A stretch of 64,000 nucleotides of DNA from Mycolicibacter virginiensis (GTDB lineage Bacteria; Actinomycetota; Actinomycetes; Mycobacteriales; Mycobacteriaceae). The stretch spans positions 496,001-560,000 of the forward strand of contig NZ_CP092430.2 in the NCBI RefSeq assembly GCF_022374935.2, in the 5' to 3' direction. Below the pieces are notes generated by a model. It was given only the letters and a program-made list of their open reading frames with translations. It was not told the DNA's origin and ran no database searches. Each line of letters starts with the position of its first letter. Positions within the stretch are counted from its first letter, which is position 1. Position numbers and translations under genes: made by a program. Positions 51,077 to 59,954 of this stretch are shown here, piece by piece.

Positions 51077-52426
51077 GTGGATGATGGTGTAGTGGTGCAT
51101 CCAGAGAACCCGTCGAGTTGGCCGGGCGCCGCGCAAACCGTGCAGTCGTTGGCGGAGTCGTTCGCGGGCGCCGATCCGGACGCGGATGCGGTTCGATTGC
51201 GTGATCTGCGCCGGATGAAAGTGGTGGCGCTGAGTTTCCTGCTCGGCGCCACTGTGGTCTTCCTGCTGTGCCGATGGGCGCAGGCTGACGGCACCGCTCC
51301 AGTCTGGGTGGGTTACGTCGGCGCCGCGGCCGAGGCCGGCATGGTCGGCGCGCTGGCGGACTGGTTCGCGGTCACCGCACTGTTCAAGCACCCGCTGGGT
51401 ATACCTATCCCGCACACCGCGATCATCAAGCGCAAGAAGGACCAGCTCGGGGAGGGGTTGGGCACCTTCGTGCGGGAGAACTTCCTGTCGCCGCCGGTGA
51501 TCGAGACCAAGCTGCGCGACGCGCAGATCGCCGGACGGGTGGGTAAATGGCTCTCGGAGCCGACGCACGCCGAACGGGTGGCCGCCGAGACCGCGACCGT
51601 GCTGCGGGTCCTGATCGAGATGCTGCGCGACGACGACGTCCAGGAGGTGATCGACCGGATGATCGTGCAACGCATCGCCGAGCCGCACTGGGGTCCGCCG
51701 GTCGGCCGGGTGCTGGGCTCCCTACTGGCGGAGAACCGGCAGGAGGCGCTGATCCAGCTGCTGGCCGACCGGGCCTTCCAGTGGTCGCTCAATGCCGGTG
51801 AAGTCATCCAGCGGGTGGTGGAGCGCGATTCGCCGACCTGGTCGCCGCGGTTCGTCGACCACCTGGTGGGCGACCGCATCCACCGTGAACTGATGGACTT
51901 CACCGACAAGGTGCGCCGTAATCCCGATCACGAACTGCGGCGCAGCGCGACCCGATTTTTGTTCGAGTTTGCCGACGATCTGCAGCACGACCAGGCGACC
52001 ATCGCGAAGGCCGACGCGGTCAAAGAGCAGCTGATGGCCCGCGAGGAAGTCGCCAACGCCGCGGCGACGGCCTGGCGGACGCTCAAGCGGCTGGTGCTCG
52101 AAGGTGTCGACGACCCATCCAGTGCGCTGCGGACGCGGGTGGCTGCGACGGTGGTCCAGGTCGGAGAATCGTTGCGCGACAAGGCCGAACTGCGCGACAA
52201 GGTCGACAATTGGATCGTGCGGGCCGCTCAGCATCTGGTCGGCCATTACGGGGTGGAGATCACCGCGATCATCACCGAGACCATCGAGCGCTGGGATGCC
52301 GCCGAGGCGAGCCGGCGAATCGAACTGCACGTGGGGCGTGACTTGCAGTTCATCCGGATCAACGGCACGGTGGTCGGCTCGCTGGCTGGCCTGGCGATCT
52401 ACGCCATAGCTCAACTTATGTTCTGA
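51077..52426 (+). CDS. DUF445 membrane-associated protein
   Basis: 449 residues. After a short N-terminus, two membrane segments lie at about 52-72 and 78-96 (VALSFLLGATVVFLLC; YVGAAAEAGMVGALADWFAVTALF), followed by GIPIPHTAIIKRKKDQLGEGLG, the DUF445 signature. A long helical region and a final membrane segment (about 425-445) end the protein. Corresponds to Rv0473. Function unknown; these proteins sit at the inner membrane. Confidence 0.85.
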   Translation: MDDGVVVHPENPSSWPGAAQTVQSLAESFAGADPDADAVRLRDLRRMKVVALSFLLGATVVFLLCRWAQADGTAPVWVGYVGAAAEAGMVGALADWFAVTALFKHPLGIPIPHTAIIKRKKDQLGEGLGTFVRENFLSPPVIETKLRDAQIAGRVGKWLSEPTHAERVAAETATVLRVLIEMLRDDDVQEVIDRMIVQRIAEPHWGPPVGRVLGSLLAENRQEALIQLLADRAFQWSLNAGEVIQRVVERDSPTWSPRFVDHLVGDRIHRELMDFTDKVRRNPDHELRRSATRFLFEFADDLQHDQATIAKADAVKEQLMAREEVANAAATAWRTLKRLVLEGVDDPSSALRTRVAATVVQVGESLRDKAELRDKVDNWIVRAAQHLVGHYGVEITAIITETIERWDAAEASRRIELHVGRDLQFIRINGTVVGSLAGLAIYAIAQLMF

Positions 52427-52435
52427 CCTGCGCTA

Positions 52436-52447
52436 GCAAGTGCTTGC
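52436..52447. promoter_or_regulatory. GCAAGTGCTTGC palindrome upstream of the XRE gene
   Basis: GCAAG-TG-CTTGC lies just after the DUF445 stop and about 70 bp before the XRE gene start. A likely operator, perhaps for the XRE protein itself. Confidence 0.45.
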
Positions 52448-52513
52448 AAAAGTTAGCACTGAGCCGTATCGTGGCACGTGTCAGCAATTGCCAGTCCACG
52501 AAAGGGGTCACCG

Positions 52514-52906
52514 GTGTCGCAGGATGACAAGCTCGCCGCGGTGGTCTCCACGGCAGCGGCGGATATCGGTAGCTTCATCCGGTCCCAGCGCGAAGCCGCG
52601 CAGGTGTCCATGCGTCAGCTGGCCGACAAGGCCGGCGTCAGCAACCCGTATCTGAGCCAGATCGAACGTGGACTGCGCAAGCCTTCCGCTGACGTCCTCA
52701 ACCAGATCGCCAAGGCCCTCAGGGTTTCCGCCGAGGTGCTCTACGTCCGGGCGGGAATTTTGGAGCCGAGCGAGAAGAGCGAGGTCCGTGACGCCGTCAT
52801 CGCCGATGCAGCGATCACGGAACGGCAGAAGCAGGTTCTGCTCGACATCTACACCTCCTTCGTCCAGCAGAACGAAGCCGACGGTGAGGAGACGCCACCT
52901 GACTGA
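52514..52906 (+). CDS. XRE family regulator (Rv0474-like)
   Basis: 130 residues from GTG 52514, with GAAAGGGG 8 nt upstream; a GTG 12 codons earlier is an alternative. HTH: IRSQREAAQVSMRQLADKAGVSNPYLSQIERG, followed by KPSADVLNQIAKAL. The C-terminal 60 residues are helical. M. tuberculosis Rv0474 is reported to be a copper-responsive regulator. Immediately upstream of hbhA. Confidence 0.88.
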   Translation: MSQDDKLAAVVSTAAADIGSFIRSQREAAQVSMRQLADKAGVSNPYLSQIERGLRKPSADVLNQIAKALRVSAEVLYVRAGILEPSEKSEVRDAVIADAAITERQKQVLLDIYTSFVQQNEADGEETPPD

Positions 52907-52966
52907 TCCTCTGTCGTTCTCCTGACCGAATTACTACGCACGATTTCAACCCGAAAGGAACCCGAC

Positions 52967-53584
52967 ATGGCCGAGAACCCGACCATTGATGAACTGAAGG
53001 CCCCGCTGCTCGCCGCGCTCGGCGCCGCCGATTTGGCGCTGGCCACCGTGAACGACCTCGTTGCGAACCTGCGCGATCGTGCCGGCGAAGCCCGCGAAGA
53101 CGCCAGCACCCGCGTTGAGGAGAGCCGCGCTCGCCTGACCAAGCTGCAGGAGGAACTGCCCGAGCAGCTCGCCGAGCTGCGGGAGCGCTTCACCGCCGAG
53201 GAGCTGCGCAAGGCTGCCGAGGGCTACGTGGAGGCTGCCAGCGACCGGTACAACGACCTGGTGGCGCGCGGTGAAGCCGCCCTGGTGCGGCTGCGCAACC
53301 AGTCCGGTCTGGACGACGCCTCGGCGCAGGTGGAGGGCTACGTCGACCAGGCCGTCGAGCTGACCCAGGAGGTGCTGGGCAACGTCGCGTCGCAGACCCG
53401 TGAGGTCGGCGAGCGCGCCGCCAAGCTGGTCGGCATCGAGCTGCCCAAGAAGGACGAGCCCGCGCCGGCTCCCGCCAAGAAGGCTCCGGCTGCCAAGAAG
53501 GCCGCCCCGGCTGCCAAGAAGGCTCCGGCGAAGAAGGCTCCGGCCGCCAAGAAGGCTCCGGCCAAGAAGGTCACCCAGAAGTAG
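52967..53584 (+). CDS. hbhA: Heparin-binding haemagglutinin HBHA
   Basis: 205 residues, AAAGGAA Shine-Dalgarno. Starts [20 protein letters not shown], long coiled coil (about 35-130), and a Lys/Ala/Pro-rich tail from about residue 158 with repeated KKAPA and KKAAPA units ending VTQK. The tail binds heparan sulphate and is methylated in tuberculosis bacilli. Surface adhesin also linked to intracellular lipid inclusions. Corresponds to Rv0475. Confidence 0.97.
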   Translation: MAENPTIDELKAPLLAALGAADLALATVNDLVANLRDRAGEAREDASTRVEESRARLTKLQEELPEQLAELRERFTAEELRKAAEGYVEAASDRYNDLVARGEAALVRLRNQSGLDDASAQVEGYVDQAVELTQEVLGNVASQTREVGERAAKLVGIELPKKDEPAPAPAKKAPAAKKAAPAAKKAPAKKAPAAKKAPAKKVTQK

Positions 53585-53627
53585 TCGCAGTTCGACGCCC
53601 GGGACGGTGCCCGCCTAGGCTTGCAGC

Positions 53628-53909
53628 GTGATCGCTGCGAACCTGGTGGGTACCGTCCTTGGCGTTTTGCAGATCGCCGTCTTCGCGACGTCGGTGTACG
53701 CCTTCGTCCACGCGGCGATGCAGCGAGCCGACGCCTACACCGCCGCCGACAAGCTCACCAAGCCGGTCTGGCTGGTGATCCTCGGGGTGTGCGGGCTGCT
53801 GGCCTTGGTGCTGCAGGTAATGGGGATGGCGATCGCGGCCTGCGCGGCCGGGGTCTACCTGGTGGACGTGCGACCGCGACTCCTTGAGGTCCAAGGCAAG
53901 TCCCACTAG
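53628..53909 (+). CDS. DUF2516 small membrane protein
   Basis: 93 residues from GTG. Two or three membrane segments (about 4-30, 47-65, 66-80) and [14 protein letters not shown] tail typical of DUF2516. Corresponds to Rv0476; function unknown. The next gene starts 3 nt after its stop. Confidence 0.82.
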   Translation: MIAANLVGTVLGVLQIAVFATSVYAFVHAAMQRADAYTAADKLTKPVWLVILGVCGLLALVLQVMGMAIAACAAGVYLVDVRPRLLEVQGKSH

Positions 53910-53912
53910 CCC

Positions 53913-54320
53913 ATGCTGCGTGCGTTCGTCCTTGCGGCCTCCGGTGGCGCGGCCGCGGTGCTGGGTGCGGCACCGGCCAGCGCTGACACCGGGCTGTTCG
54001 GCTATGTCGACCACACCGAGTGGGTCAGCTACGACGGCCGGTCGAGCCTGCGGGTCTACCCGACCCCCGCTGCGCGAGCTGCGGCCCTGCGGCTCGACAC
54101 CGACAGTCCGGGCGAACAGGCTTGGCGGGAGGTGCTCGCCAGCGCTCCCGACGTCGATACCCCTGGCATGCGCGACCAATTCCTCTGCCACTGGAGCTAC
54201 GCCGAGTTCGCCCGACCGGGCAAGACCAGCTGGAACCTTGAGCCGTGGCGACCCGTCGTCGACGGCGTGACCATGCTCGAATCCGGATGCAATCCGGGTG
54301 CCGCCGAGGAGGCCTTCTGA
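53913..54320 (+). CDS. Secreted DUF2599 protein
   Basis: 135 residues. Signal peptide ending APASA-D. The mature part begins [17 protein letters not shown] and includes [24 protein letters not shown] with a second Cys in ESGCNPG. DUF2599, corresponds to Rv0477. Exported small protein of unknown function. Stop and deoC start share one base. Confidence 0.85.
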   Translation: MLRAFVLAASGGAAAVLGAAPASADTGLFGYVDHTEWVSYDGRSSLRVYPTPAARAAALRLDTDSPGEQAWREVLASAPDVDTPGMRDQFLCHWSYAEFARPGKTSWNLEPWRPVVDGVTMLESGCNPGAAEEAF

Positions 54321-55003
54321 TGCCCACCACCCGACGGGACCGCGGCCAGGTGGCCAAACTGGTCGACCACACCCTGCTCAAACCCGAAGCCACCGCGGAG
54401 CAGGTGGTTGCCGTCGTCGCCGAAGCCGCCGAACTCGGTGTGGCCGCGGTATGTGTATCGCCGTCGATGGTGGCCATAGCGGCCGGGGCCAACCCCTCCG
54501 GCGTCCCGATCGCCGCGGTCGCAGGGTTCCCGTCCGGCAAGCATCTGTCGGCGGTCAAGGCCCAGGAGGCCGCTCTGGCCGCAGCGGATGGGGCGGCCGA
54601 GATCGACATGGTTATCGACGTCGGCGCGGCACTGGCAGGTGACTTTGCCGCGGTGAGCGCCGACATCGCCACCGTGCGTGCCGCGGTGCCCCAGGCGGTA
54701 CTCAAGGTGATCGTCGAGTCCGCTGCGCTGCTGGAGTTCGCCGGCGACGCCGCTCTGGTCGCTGCCTGCCGGGTCGCCGAAGACGCCGGCGCGGATTTCG
54801 TGAAGACCTCCACCGGATTTCATCCGTCCGGCGGGGCGAGCGTGCACGCGGTATCACTGATGGCCGCCACGGTCGATGGCCGGTTAGGGGTCAAGGCCAG
54901 CGGCGGTATCCGCAGTGCCGACGATGCGCTGGCCATGATCGAGGCCGGGGCGACTCGACTGGGGTTGTCCGGCACTCGGGCGGTGCTCGACGGACTGGGG
55001 TAG
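54320..55003 (+). CDS. deoC: Deoxyribose-phosphate aldolase DeoC
   Basis: 227 residues from ATG 54320 (TGATG coupling). [44 protein letters not shown], Schiff-base Lys162 in VKTSTGF, and GVKASGGIR. Full length. Splits 2-deoxyribose 5-phosphate to glyceraldehyde 3-phosphate and acetaldehyde. Corresponds to Rv0478. Confidence 0.95.
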   Translation: MPTTRRDRGQVAKLVDHTLLKPEATAEQVVAVVAEAAELGVAAVCVSPSMVAIAAGANPSGVPIAAVAGFPSGKHLSAVKAQEAALAAADGAAEIDMVIDVGAALAGDFAAVSADIATVRAAVPQAVLKVIVESAALLEFAGDAALVAACRVAEDAGADFVKTSTGFHPSGGASVHAVSLMAATVDGRLGVKASGGIRSADDALAMIEAGATRLGLSGTRAVLDGLG

Positions 55004-55054
55004 CCCGGCTGGGTGACTACCCAAGTCCCCAGACCGCCGATAGCCTTTGCGGCT

Positions 55055-56215
55055 ATGCCCGATGTGCGTGGTGCATTCGCCGACGCGGCGCGTGCGCGCG
55101 AGCAGGATTTGGCGCAACGCCTGGAGACGGCGGTCGAGGTGGATCGCGCTTTCGCCGACGCTCTGCGTGGGGCGTGCCGAAAGGCGGCGTGGGGGCGTCG
55201 GCGCCTGGACGCCATTGAGGTCGAGATCAGCGACGTCGTTGCCCGGCAAGGCATACTCGGCCTCGACACCCCGGCGGGCGCTCGGCAGTTCCAGGCATTC
55301 CTCGCCACCAAGACCAGGCAGATCCACCGGGTGGTGGACGAGGTCTCCGCCGACAGCACGAGCAGAACGGGGATACTGCGGGCGCTGCGCTATCCGATGG
55401 GCGACGGTCTGCCGTTGGCTCCTCCGATCGACACCCTCGGCGGCGAACGCCGGTGGACCGACGCAGATCTCTACCCCCATGACCCGACCGCCGCGGATGT
55501 CAAACAGGACAGCGTCGGGGACTGCTATTTGGATGCCACCATGGGCGCCATCGCCAACGCCAACCCGCAATGGATCAAAGATCGCATTCATTTCGACAGC
55601 CAGACCGGGGCTTTCGATGTCACCCTCTGGGACGGCCATGAGTGGAAGCACCTCGATGTCACCCAGGCTGATATCGACACCGACATCAGGCACAACGGTG
55701 CAAGTTGGCTCGACAACGGCCGGCCGGATGCGGCGCTGTGGCCCGCGGTGCTGGAGTCGGCGTACGCGAAACTCAAATATCCGGGACGGGATCTTTCCGA
55801 TGCCCTCGGTAATGACGTGGGGATCGGGCAGGGCGGCTATGCCAAGGATGCGATGGAGGCGCTGACCGGCAACCGCGGGACGGTGATCAACCCGGAGAGC
55901 GTCTGGTTCACCAATCAGCATATAGATCAAGCGATTTCCGGTGCACTGGCGAATCATCAACCGGTGACGATCTCGACGACACCGCAAGGAGCGCCGTTGA
56001 CGCAGAGCCATGTGTATGTGGTCGAAGGCATCAACGGCACCGGCAGTGATGCCATGGTGACGTTGCGCAATCCGTGGGAAACCAATGCCGGCACGCCGAT
56101 CGACACCCCCGATGCGTTGGTCACCGTTCGGCTCGGCGACCTTATCGGGTCCGGGCTGCCCGGACCGCTCGGCACGCACCCGATGTCAGGCGTCAACATC
56201 GGTTCACTCGGATGA
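55055..56215 (+). CDS. Calpain-like (C2) cysteine protease with DUF4226-like N-terminal helical domain
   Basis: 386 residues from ATG 55055. The N-terminal 110 residues are helical and resemble the DUF4226 proteins often found with mycobacterial ESX-type secretion (ARAREQDLAQRLETA; LDTPAGARQFQAFL). From about 125 a calpain catalytic domain follows: Q151 and C157 in QDSVGDCYLDATMGA, LWPAVLESAYAKL (the calpain LWxxLLEKAYAKL block), His319 in SHVYVV, Asn339-Pro-Trp341 in LRNPWE. All catalytic residues are present. No signal peptide. Overlaps the next gene by ATGA. Lies between deoC and the DUF2993 genes, adjacent in M. tuberculosis as I recall. A secreted effector or toxin is likely but unproven. 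Confidence 0.8.
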   Translation: MPDVRGAFADAARAREQDLAQRLETAVEVDRAFADALRGACRKAAWGRRRLDAIEVEISDVVARQGILGLDTPAGARQFQAFLATKTRQIHRVVDEVSADSTSRTGILRALRYPMGDGLPLAPPIDTLGGERRWTDADLYPHDPTAADVKQDSVGDCYLDATMGAIANANPQWIKDRIHFDSQTGAFDVTLWDGHEWKHLDVTQADIDTDIRHNGASWLDNGRPDAALWPAVLESAYAKLKYPGRDLSDALGNDVGIGQGGYAKDAMEALTGNRGTVINPESVWFTNQHIDQAISGALANHQPVTISTTPQGAPLTQSHVYVVEGINGTGSDAMVTLRNPWETNAGTPIDTPDALVTVRLGDLIGSGLPGPLGTHPMSGVNIGSLG

Positions 56216-56721
56216 AGGCAAGCAGGGCGATGGTGATAAGCGGAGCGGTGGTCACGGGGATCGTCATAGTCCTTGCCGGATATGTCTTCTGGCAGTATCG
56301 AAGCGCCGCGCCGCCCGCGCTGGGGGACATTCGGGTGTACGCCCAGAGCACCGACCTCCCCGCCATGTCGGTGCCGGATCACGCCGGTGCCGAGAAGCAG
56401 TTGAGGGAATTCGCCGACGGCGTACAGCCCGGCTACCGCGTCGCTGACGAACGGTTTCTTGCTTCCGGGTCCCCGCTGGTCTGGGATGCGTTGCGGCACT
56501 TCATTGGGCCGTGCCTCGCCCCGTCCGGTTATGGGCTGGCGGCGGACGGTTTCTCGAGCGATTTCGCTATCGAATACAGCCTGTACGGACACAGCGGCGG
56601 GCTTCGGCGCTGGTTCAACGACGACCTGATCCTGATCGCGGGGTTCAATCGTGCGGCGGTACCGGGCGCGGCAGGCGGCGACGCCTACCTCTATGGATAC
56701 TTCCGGCTCGCCCGGACCTGA
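56212..56721 (+). CDS. Small single-pass membrane protein coupled to the calpain-like gene
   Basis: 169 residues from ATG 56212 (ATGA overlap with the protease stop). One membrane helix (about 7-25, MVISGAVVTGIVIVLAGYVFW), then an extracytoplasmic domain of about 140 residues with one Cys (GPCLAPSGYGL). No family recognised. Its coupling suggests an immunity protein, inhibitor or secretion partner of the calpain-like protease. Confidence 0.65.
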   Translation: MKASRAMVISGAVVTGIVIVLAGYVFWQYRSAAPPALGDIRVYAQSTDLPAMSVPDHAGAEKQLREFADGVQPGYRVADERFLASGSPLVWDALRHFIGPCLAPSGYGLAADGFSSDFAIEYSLYGHSGGLRRWFNDDLILIAGFNRAAVPGAAGGDAYLYGYFRLART

Positions 56722-56725
56722 TGCC

Positions 56726-57502
56726 TTACAGCGAGTCGAAACATTGACTCGATGAAGACCCCTGCTGGATGGCGGCATTCTGGGTCGAGAATTTCACCAC
56801 CACACCGGAATCGGTGACTTCCACGCTGTCGAGGTGGATGCCCAGTGGAAGGTCGTCGGTCACCTTTGCGGTCAGTTCGTCGAGGCGGCGCTGCACGGTG
56901 TCGGTGTCAAGGTCGTGGCCCAGCGCCTCCAGATCGACCACCTGTAGCGACAGTCCGTTGTTCACCAGTTGTGGCTTGACGGTCGCCTTGTTGAGCAGGC
57001 CCTTGAGTTGGACGGTGCCGGCGCCCGGATCGGCAGTGACACTGCCGGTGACGATGCTGCCGATCATCGGGACCACATCCTGGATCGACTGCTTGATGCC
57101 GTCAGCCGGCCAGGTGATGGTGCCGTCCAGCGACCCGATGGTGCCCTTCGAGACTGAAGCGTCTGAGTCCTTCTTGTCCTTGTTCAGCCGGACGTTGCGG
57201 ATGTCCAGTTCAAGCCGCATGCCCTTGGCCTGCCGGATCTGGTTGCCCGCGGTCTTGACCGAGATGTGGGTGTACTCGCCGTTGAAGTACTGCGCCAGCA
57301 CCGGGGGCGTGGTCCCGAAGGACACGGTGGCGCTGTCTTGCGCCTCGCATTGGACGGCTTCGGCGACCAGGCTGTTCGCCCGGTGGCGGGCGTAAAGCTC
57401 ACCGCCGAGCATCCCGACCAGTGCTATCGCGAGCACCGCGGTCAAGGCCAGCAAGATCGCCGGCAGGCCGGAAAACCGATGTGTGGGTCCGGGTGCGCTC
57501 AT
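56726..57502 (-). CDS. DUF2993 (LmeA-like) membrane-anchored protein, copy 1
   Basis: 258 residues. N-terminal membrane anchor (about 13-36) and DUF2993 domain with FGTTPPVLAQYFNGEYTHISV, then GNQIRQAKGMRLELDIRNV. Closely parallels the next upstream gene on the same strand (FGVTPPFLWQHITGNYTNISI). Tandem duplication. DUF2993 proteins such as LmeA are periplasmic lipid-binding proteins affecting lipomannan length. Tail-to-tail with the membrane protein gene, 4 nt apart. Confidence 0.85.
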   Translation of the reverse strand: MSAPGPTHRFSGLPAILLALTAVLAIALVGMLGGELYARHRANSLVAEAVQCEAQDSATVSFGTTPPVLAQYFNGEYTHISVKTAGNQIRQAKGMRLELDIRNVRLNKDKKDSDASVSKGTIGSLDGTITWPADGIKQSIQDVVPMIGSIVTGSVTADPGAGTVQLKGLLNKATVKPQLVNNGLSLQVVDLEALGHDLDTDTVQRRLDELTAKVTDDLPLGIHLDSVEVTDSGVVVKFSTQNAAIQQGSSSSQCFDSL

Positions 57503-57511
57503 TGTGCAAGG

Positions 57512-58582
57512 TTACAGATGAGCGAAGCAGGGGTCATCCGTCCGCGGAATGGAGGCGTTACGGGTGGAGAACCGCGCCACCACACCGGTCTCGGTGACCT
57601 CGATGCTGTCGGCGCGCAGACCGAGCGGATAGCGCTTGGTCAACTCCGAGGCGAACCGGTCCAACTCGGGCTGCAGCGACTCTCGCGGCAGGGTCAGGGC
57701 GCCCAGGCCGGTCAGCTTCTGCACTTGCAGGGACAGGCCGCCGTTGACGACTTCGGGCTTGACCACGACGGTGGCCAGACCGAACGCACCGCGCAGCTCG
57801 ACGGTGCCGTCCTGCGCATTGGTCTTGAGGTCGGAGACCAGGTTGCCCAGGATCGGCACCATGTTCTGCACGGTCTCTTTGATCCCGGCCGACGGCCAGG
57901 TCAGCGTCGCCTGCAGAGAACCGATGGTGCCCCGCGAGTCGCCGGTGCCGTGCAGATCGACATCGGAGATGCTCAGGTCGGCCGTCATCTGCTTGGCGTC
58001 TTTGACCTGATTGCCCGCAGTGTGGATGGAGATGTTGGTGTAGTTGCCGGTGATGTGCTGCCACAAGAACGGCGGTGTCACCCCGAACGAGGCGCTGGCC
58101 TTGTCGTTCACCACGCACTCGGTCGCCTTGGCTACCTTGCTGTCGCCGATACGGCGGGCGATCAGTTCGGCGCCGATCACCCCGGCCAGCGCCAGCGCGA
58201 TCACCGTGACCAGGATCAGGACCAGGGCCAGCGGGTCACGCAGCACCGAAGCCGACCGTGACGGGGCAGCCGGGGCTTCGATCACGGTGGTGGGCGCCTC
58301 GCCGGCGGACGCCGACGCCTGTGGCGGCTGCGGCACCGGGTCTGTGGGCGGCGGCACGGCGGCCTGCGAGGGAGGCGGGGCCTGCGGCGGCACGAGAGGC
58401 TGTGGGGGCGACGCGGGGATTCGGGTGGTGGGCTCTTCACGACCGCCCGCCGGCATCTGTCGGGTGGGCGACGCGGACGGCTCCGGTGGACGTGACGGCG
58501 CGGCGCCGTCTTGCGGTTCGGGTTGGTCGGCGGGGCGAGCCCAGGGTGACTCGCCGTGGGGAGGTCCGGGCGGATTGCTCAC
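57512..58582 (-). CDS. DUF2993 (LmeA-like) protein with proline-rich N-terminus, copy 2
   Basis: 356 residues. About 110 Pro/Ala/Ser-rich cytosolic residues (PPQAPPPSQAAVPPPTDP), a membrane segment (about 115-140), and a DUF2993 domain to the end. Corresponds to Rv0479c. Shares domain pattern with the adjacent copy 1, which M. tuberculosis lacks here as far as I recall. Overlaps the nitrilase gene by 4 nt. Confidence 0.85.
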   Translation of the reverse strand: MSNPPGPPHGESPWARPADQPEPQDGAAPSRPPEPSASPTRQMPAGGREEPTTRIPASPPQPLVPPQAPPPSQAAVPPPTDPVPQPPQASASAGEAPTTVIEAPAAPSRSASVLRDPLALVLILVTVIALALAGVIGAELIARRIGDSKVAKATECVVNDKASASFGVTPPFLWQHITGNYTNISIHTAGNQVKDAKQMTADLSISDVDLHGTGDSRGTIGSLQATLTWPSAGIKETVQNMVPILGNLVSDLKTNAQDGTVELRGAFGLATVVVKPEVVNGGLSLQVQKLTGLGALTLPRESLQPELDRFASELTKRYPLGLRADSIEVTETGVVARFSTRNASIPRTDDPCFAHL

Positions 58583-59397
58583 CCGCGCGATTCTGCCTTA
58601 CCGACCTGAAGGAAGCTCGCACGATTGCTCAACACAGCCAGCGTCCGGCGGGCGGCAGAGACCGCGTCGAGGTCGATATCGCAGACCAGTAGCTGCGGCG
58701 ATGCGCCGGCCGTGGCGATCACCTCACCCCACGGCGAGGTGATCATGCTGTGGCCCACTCCGGTCGGAGCACCCGAGGAATCCTCCAGATCGCCTGGGTC
58801 GGCTTGCCCGACCGCGACGACGTAGCTGGTCGAATCCAGCGCCCGGGCGCGCGCCAGCAGCTCCCACTGGGACAGCTTCCCGGGGCCGGCGCCCCACGAG
58901 GCACAGACCGCGATCAGCTCTGCGCCGCGGTCGGCCAGTTCGGTGTACAGCGCCGGGAACCGGATGTCATAACAGGTCGACAACCCGACACCGACGCCGT
59001 TGATATCAATCACCACTGGCTCGAAACCCGGTGCTACCGTGCGTGATTCGGTGAAACCGAAGGCGTCGTAGAGGTGGACCTTGTGATAGTGCGTGTCGGT
59101 ATCGGGGCCGACCGCCAACAACGTGTTGGTGACGCGTCCATCATCGGCCGGGGTGAACATCCCGGCGACAACGGTGATCTGAGCCCGTGCGGCGATTTCG
59201 CGAACCTGCGTGGCCCACGGCCCGTCGAGCGGCTCGGCAACTGGACCCAGCGGCACCCCGAACCGGCACATCGCCGCCTCCGGGAACACCACCAGCGATG
59301 CCCCCTGGTCGGCGGCCCGTTCGGCGTAGTCGGCCACCAGCTGCAGATTCACGGCCGGGTCGGCGCCGCTGAGTATCTGCGCACACGCAATCCGCAT
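58579..59397 (-). CDS. Carbon-nitrogen hydrolase (nitrilase superfamily)
   Basis: 272 residues. Catalytic triad Glu40 in FPEAAM, Lys106 in YHKVHLYD, Cys142 in STCYDIRFP. Starts MRIACAQILSG. Omega-amidase/NitFhit-like branch, amide hydrolysis. Corresponds to Rv0480c. Upstream of and overlapping the DUF2993 gene. Confidence 0.9.
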   Translation of the reverse strand: MRIACAQILSGADPAVNLQLVADYAERAADQGASLVVFPEAAMCRFGVPLGPVAEPLDGPWATQVREIAARAQITVVAGMFTPADDGRVTNTLLAVGPDTDTHYHKVHLYDAFGFTESRTVAPGFEPVVIDINGVGVGLSTCYDIRFPALYTELADRGAELIAVCASWGAGPGKLSQWELLARARALDSTSYVVAVGQADPGDLEDSSGAPTGVGHSMITSPWGEVIATAGASPQLLVCDIDLDAVSAARRTLAVLSNRASFLQVGKAESRG

Positions 59398-59406
59398 AGC
59401 GCCAGC

Positions 59407-59928
59407 CTATGCCGTCGGTGTTGCGCCGCCCTGCCGCAGCCACGTCGAGGTGAACCGCTGCTCGGTGGTCATCAGCTCGGCCAACTGCCCGCCGATGAAA
59501 CTCTCGATCTTGCCGCCCACCAGCGGGATGTCGACCTGCACCGTCGCGGTCAGCCGCAGCTCACAACCGCCGGCCGCGGGCGCCAGGATCGCATCGCCGG
59601 ACAACTTCGCCGGCGCGCCGACGACCTTGCCGGTCACCCGGGCGCGGGCGCGCCCGTCGCGCACCGGATGCCATGTCTCGTGCCGCGCCACGTCCAGATT
59701 GCCCGGATGAAACTGGGCCGCCAGCGCGGGCAATTTCTCGCGGTGAATGCCCTGCGTGGTAGCGACGTCGACGCCGCCATCGGGGCCGACGGTCATCGAG
59801 TCCAACGCCACGACATCGGCTCCGGAGTCGGCCAGCCGGGCGCGCCAATAGTGCTCGTCGGCGAAGACGGCATACACCTGCTCGACGGTTGCCGAGTAGT
59901 GCTCGGAGAGCGTGAATGTACGCGGCAT
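59407..59928 (-). CDS. DUF2505 (SRPBCC/START-like) protein
   Basis: 173 residues. MPRTFTLSEHYSATVEQVYAVFADEHYWRARL at the start, split between strand 1 and helix 1 of the START-like fold; ends FTSTWLRQGG. DUF2505, corresponds to Rv0481c. Probable hydrophobic-ligand binder. First gene of the leftward unit with the nitrilase, 9 nt apart; divergent from murB. Confidence 0.85.
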   Translation of the reverse strand: MPRTFTLSEHYSATVEQVYAVFADEHYWRARLADSGADVVALDSMTVGPDGGVDVATTQGIHREKLPALAAQFHPGNLDVARHETWHPVRDGRARARVTGKVVGAPAKLSGDAILAPAAGGCELRLTATVQVDIPLVGGKIESFIGGQLAELMTTEQRFTSTWLRQGGATPTA

Positions 59929-59954
59929 AGCTGGTCACGCTACCGTTACCGGCC

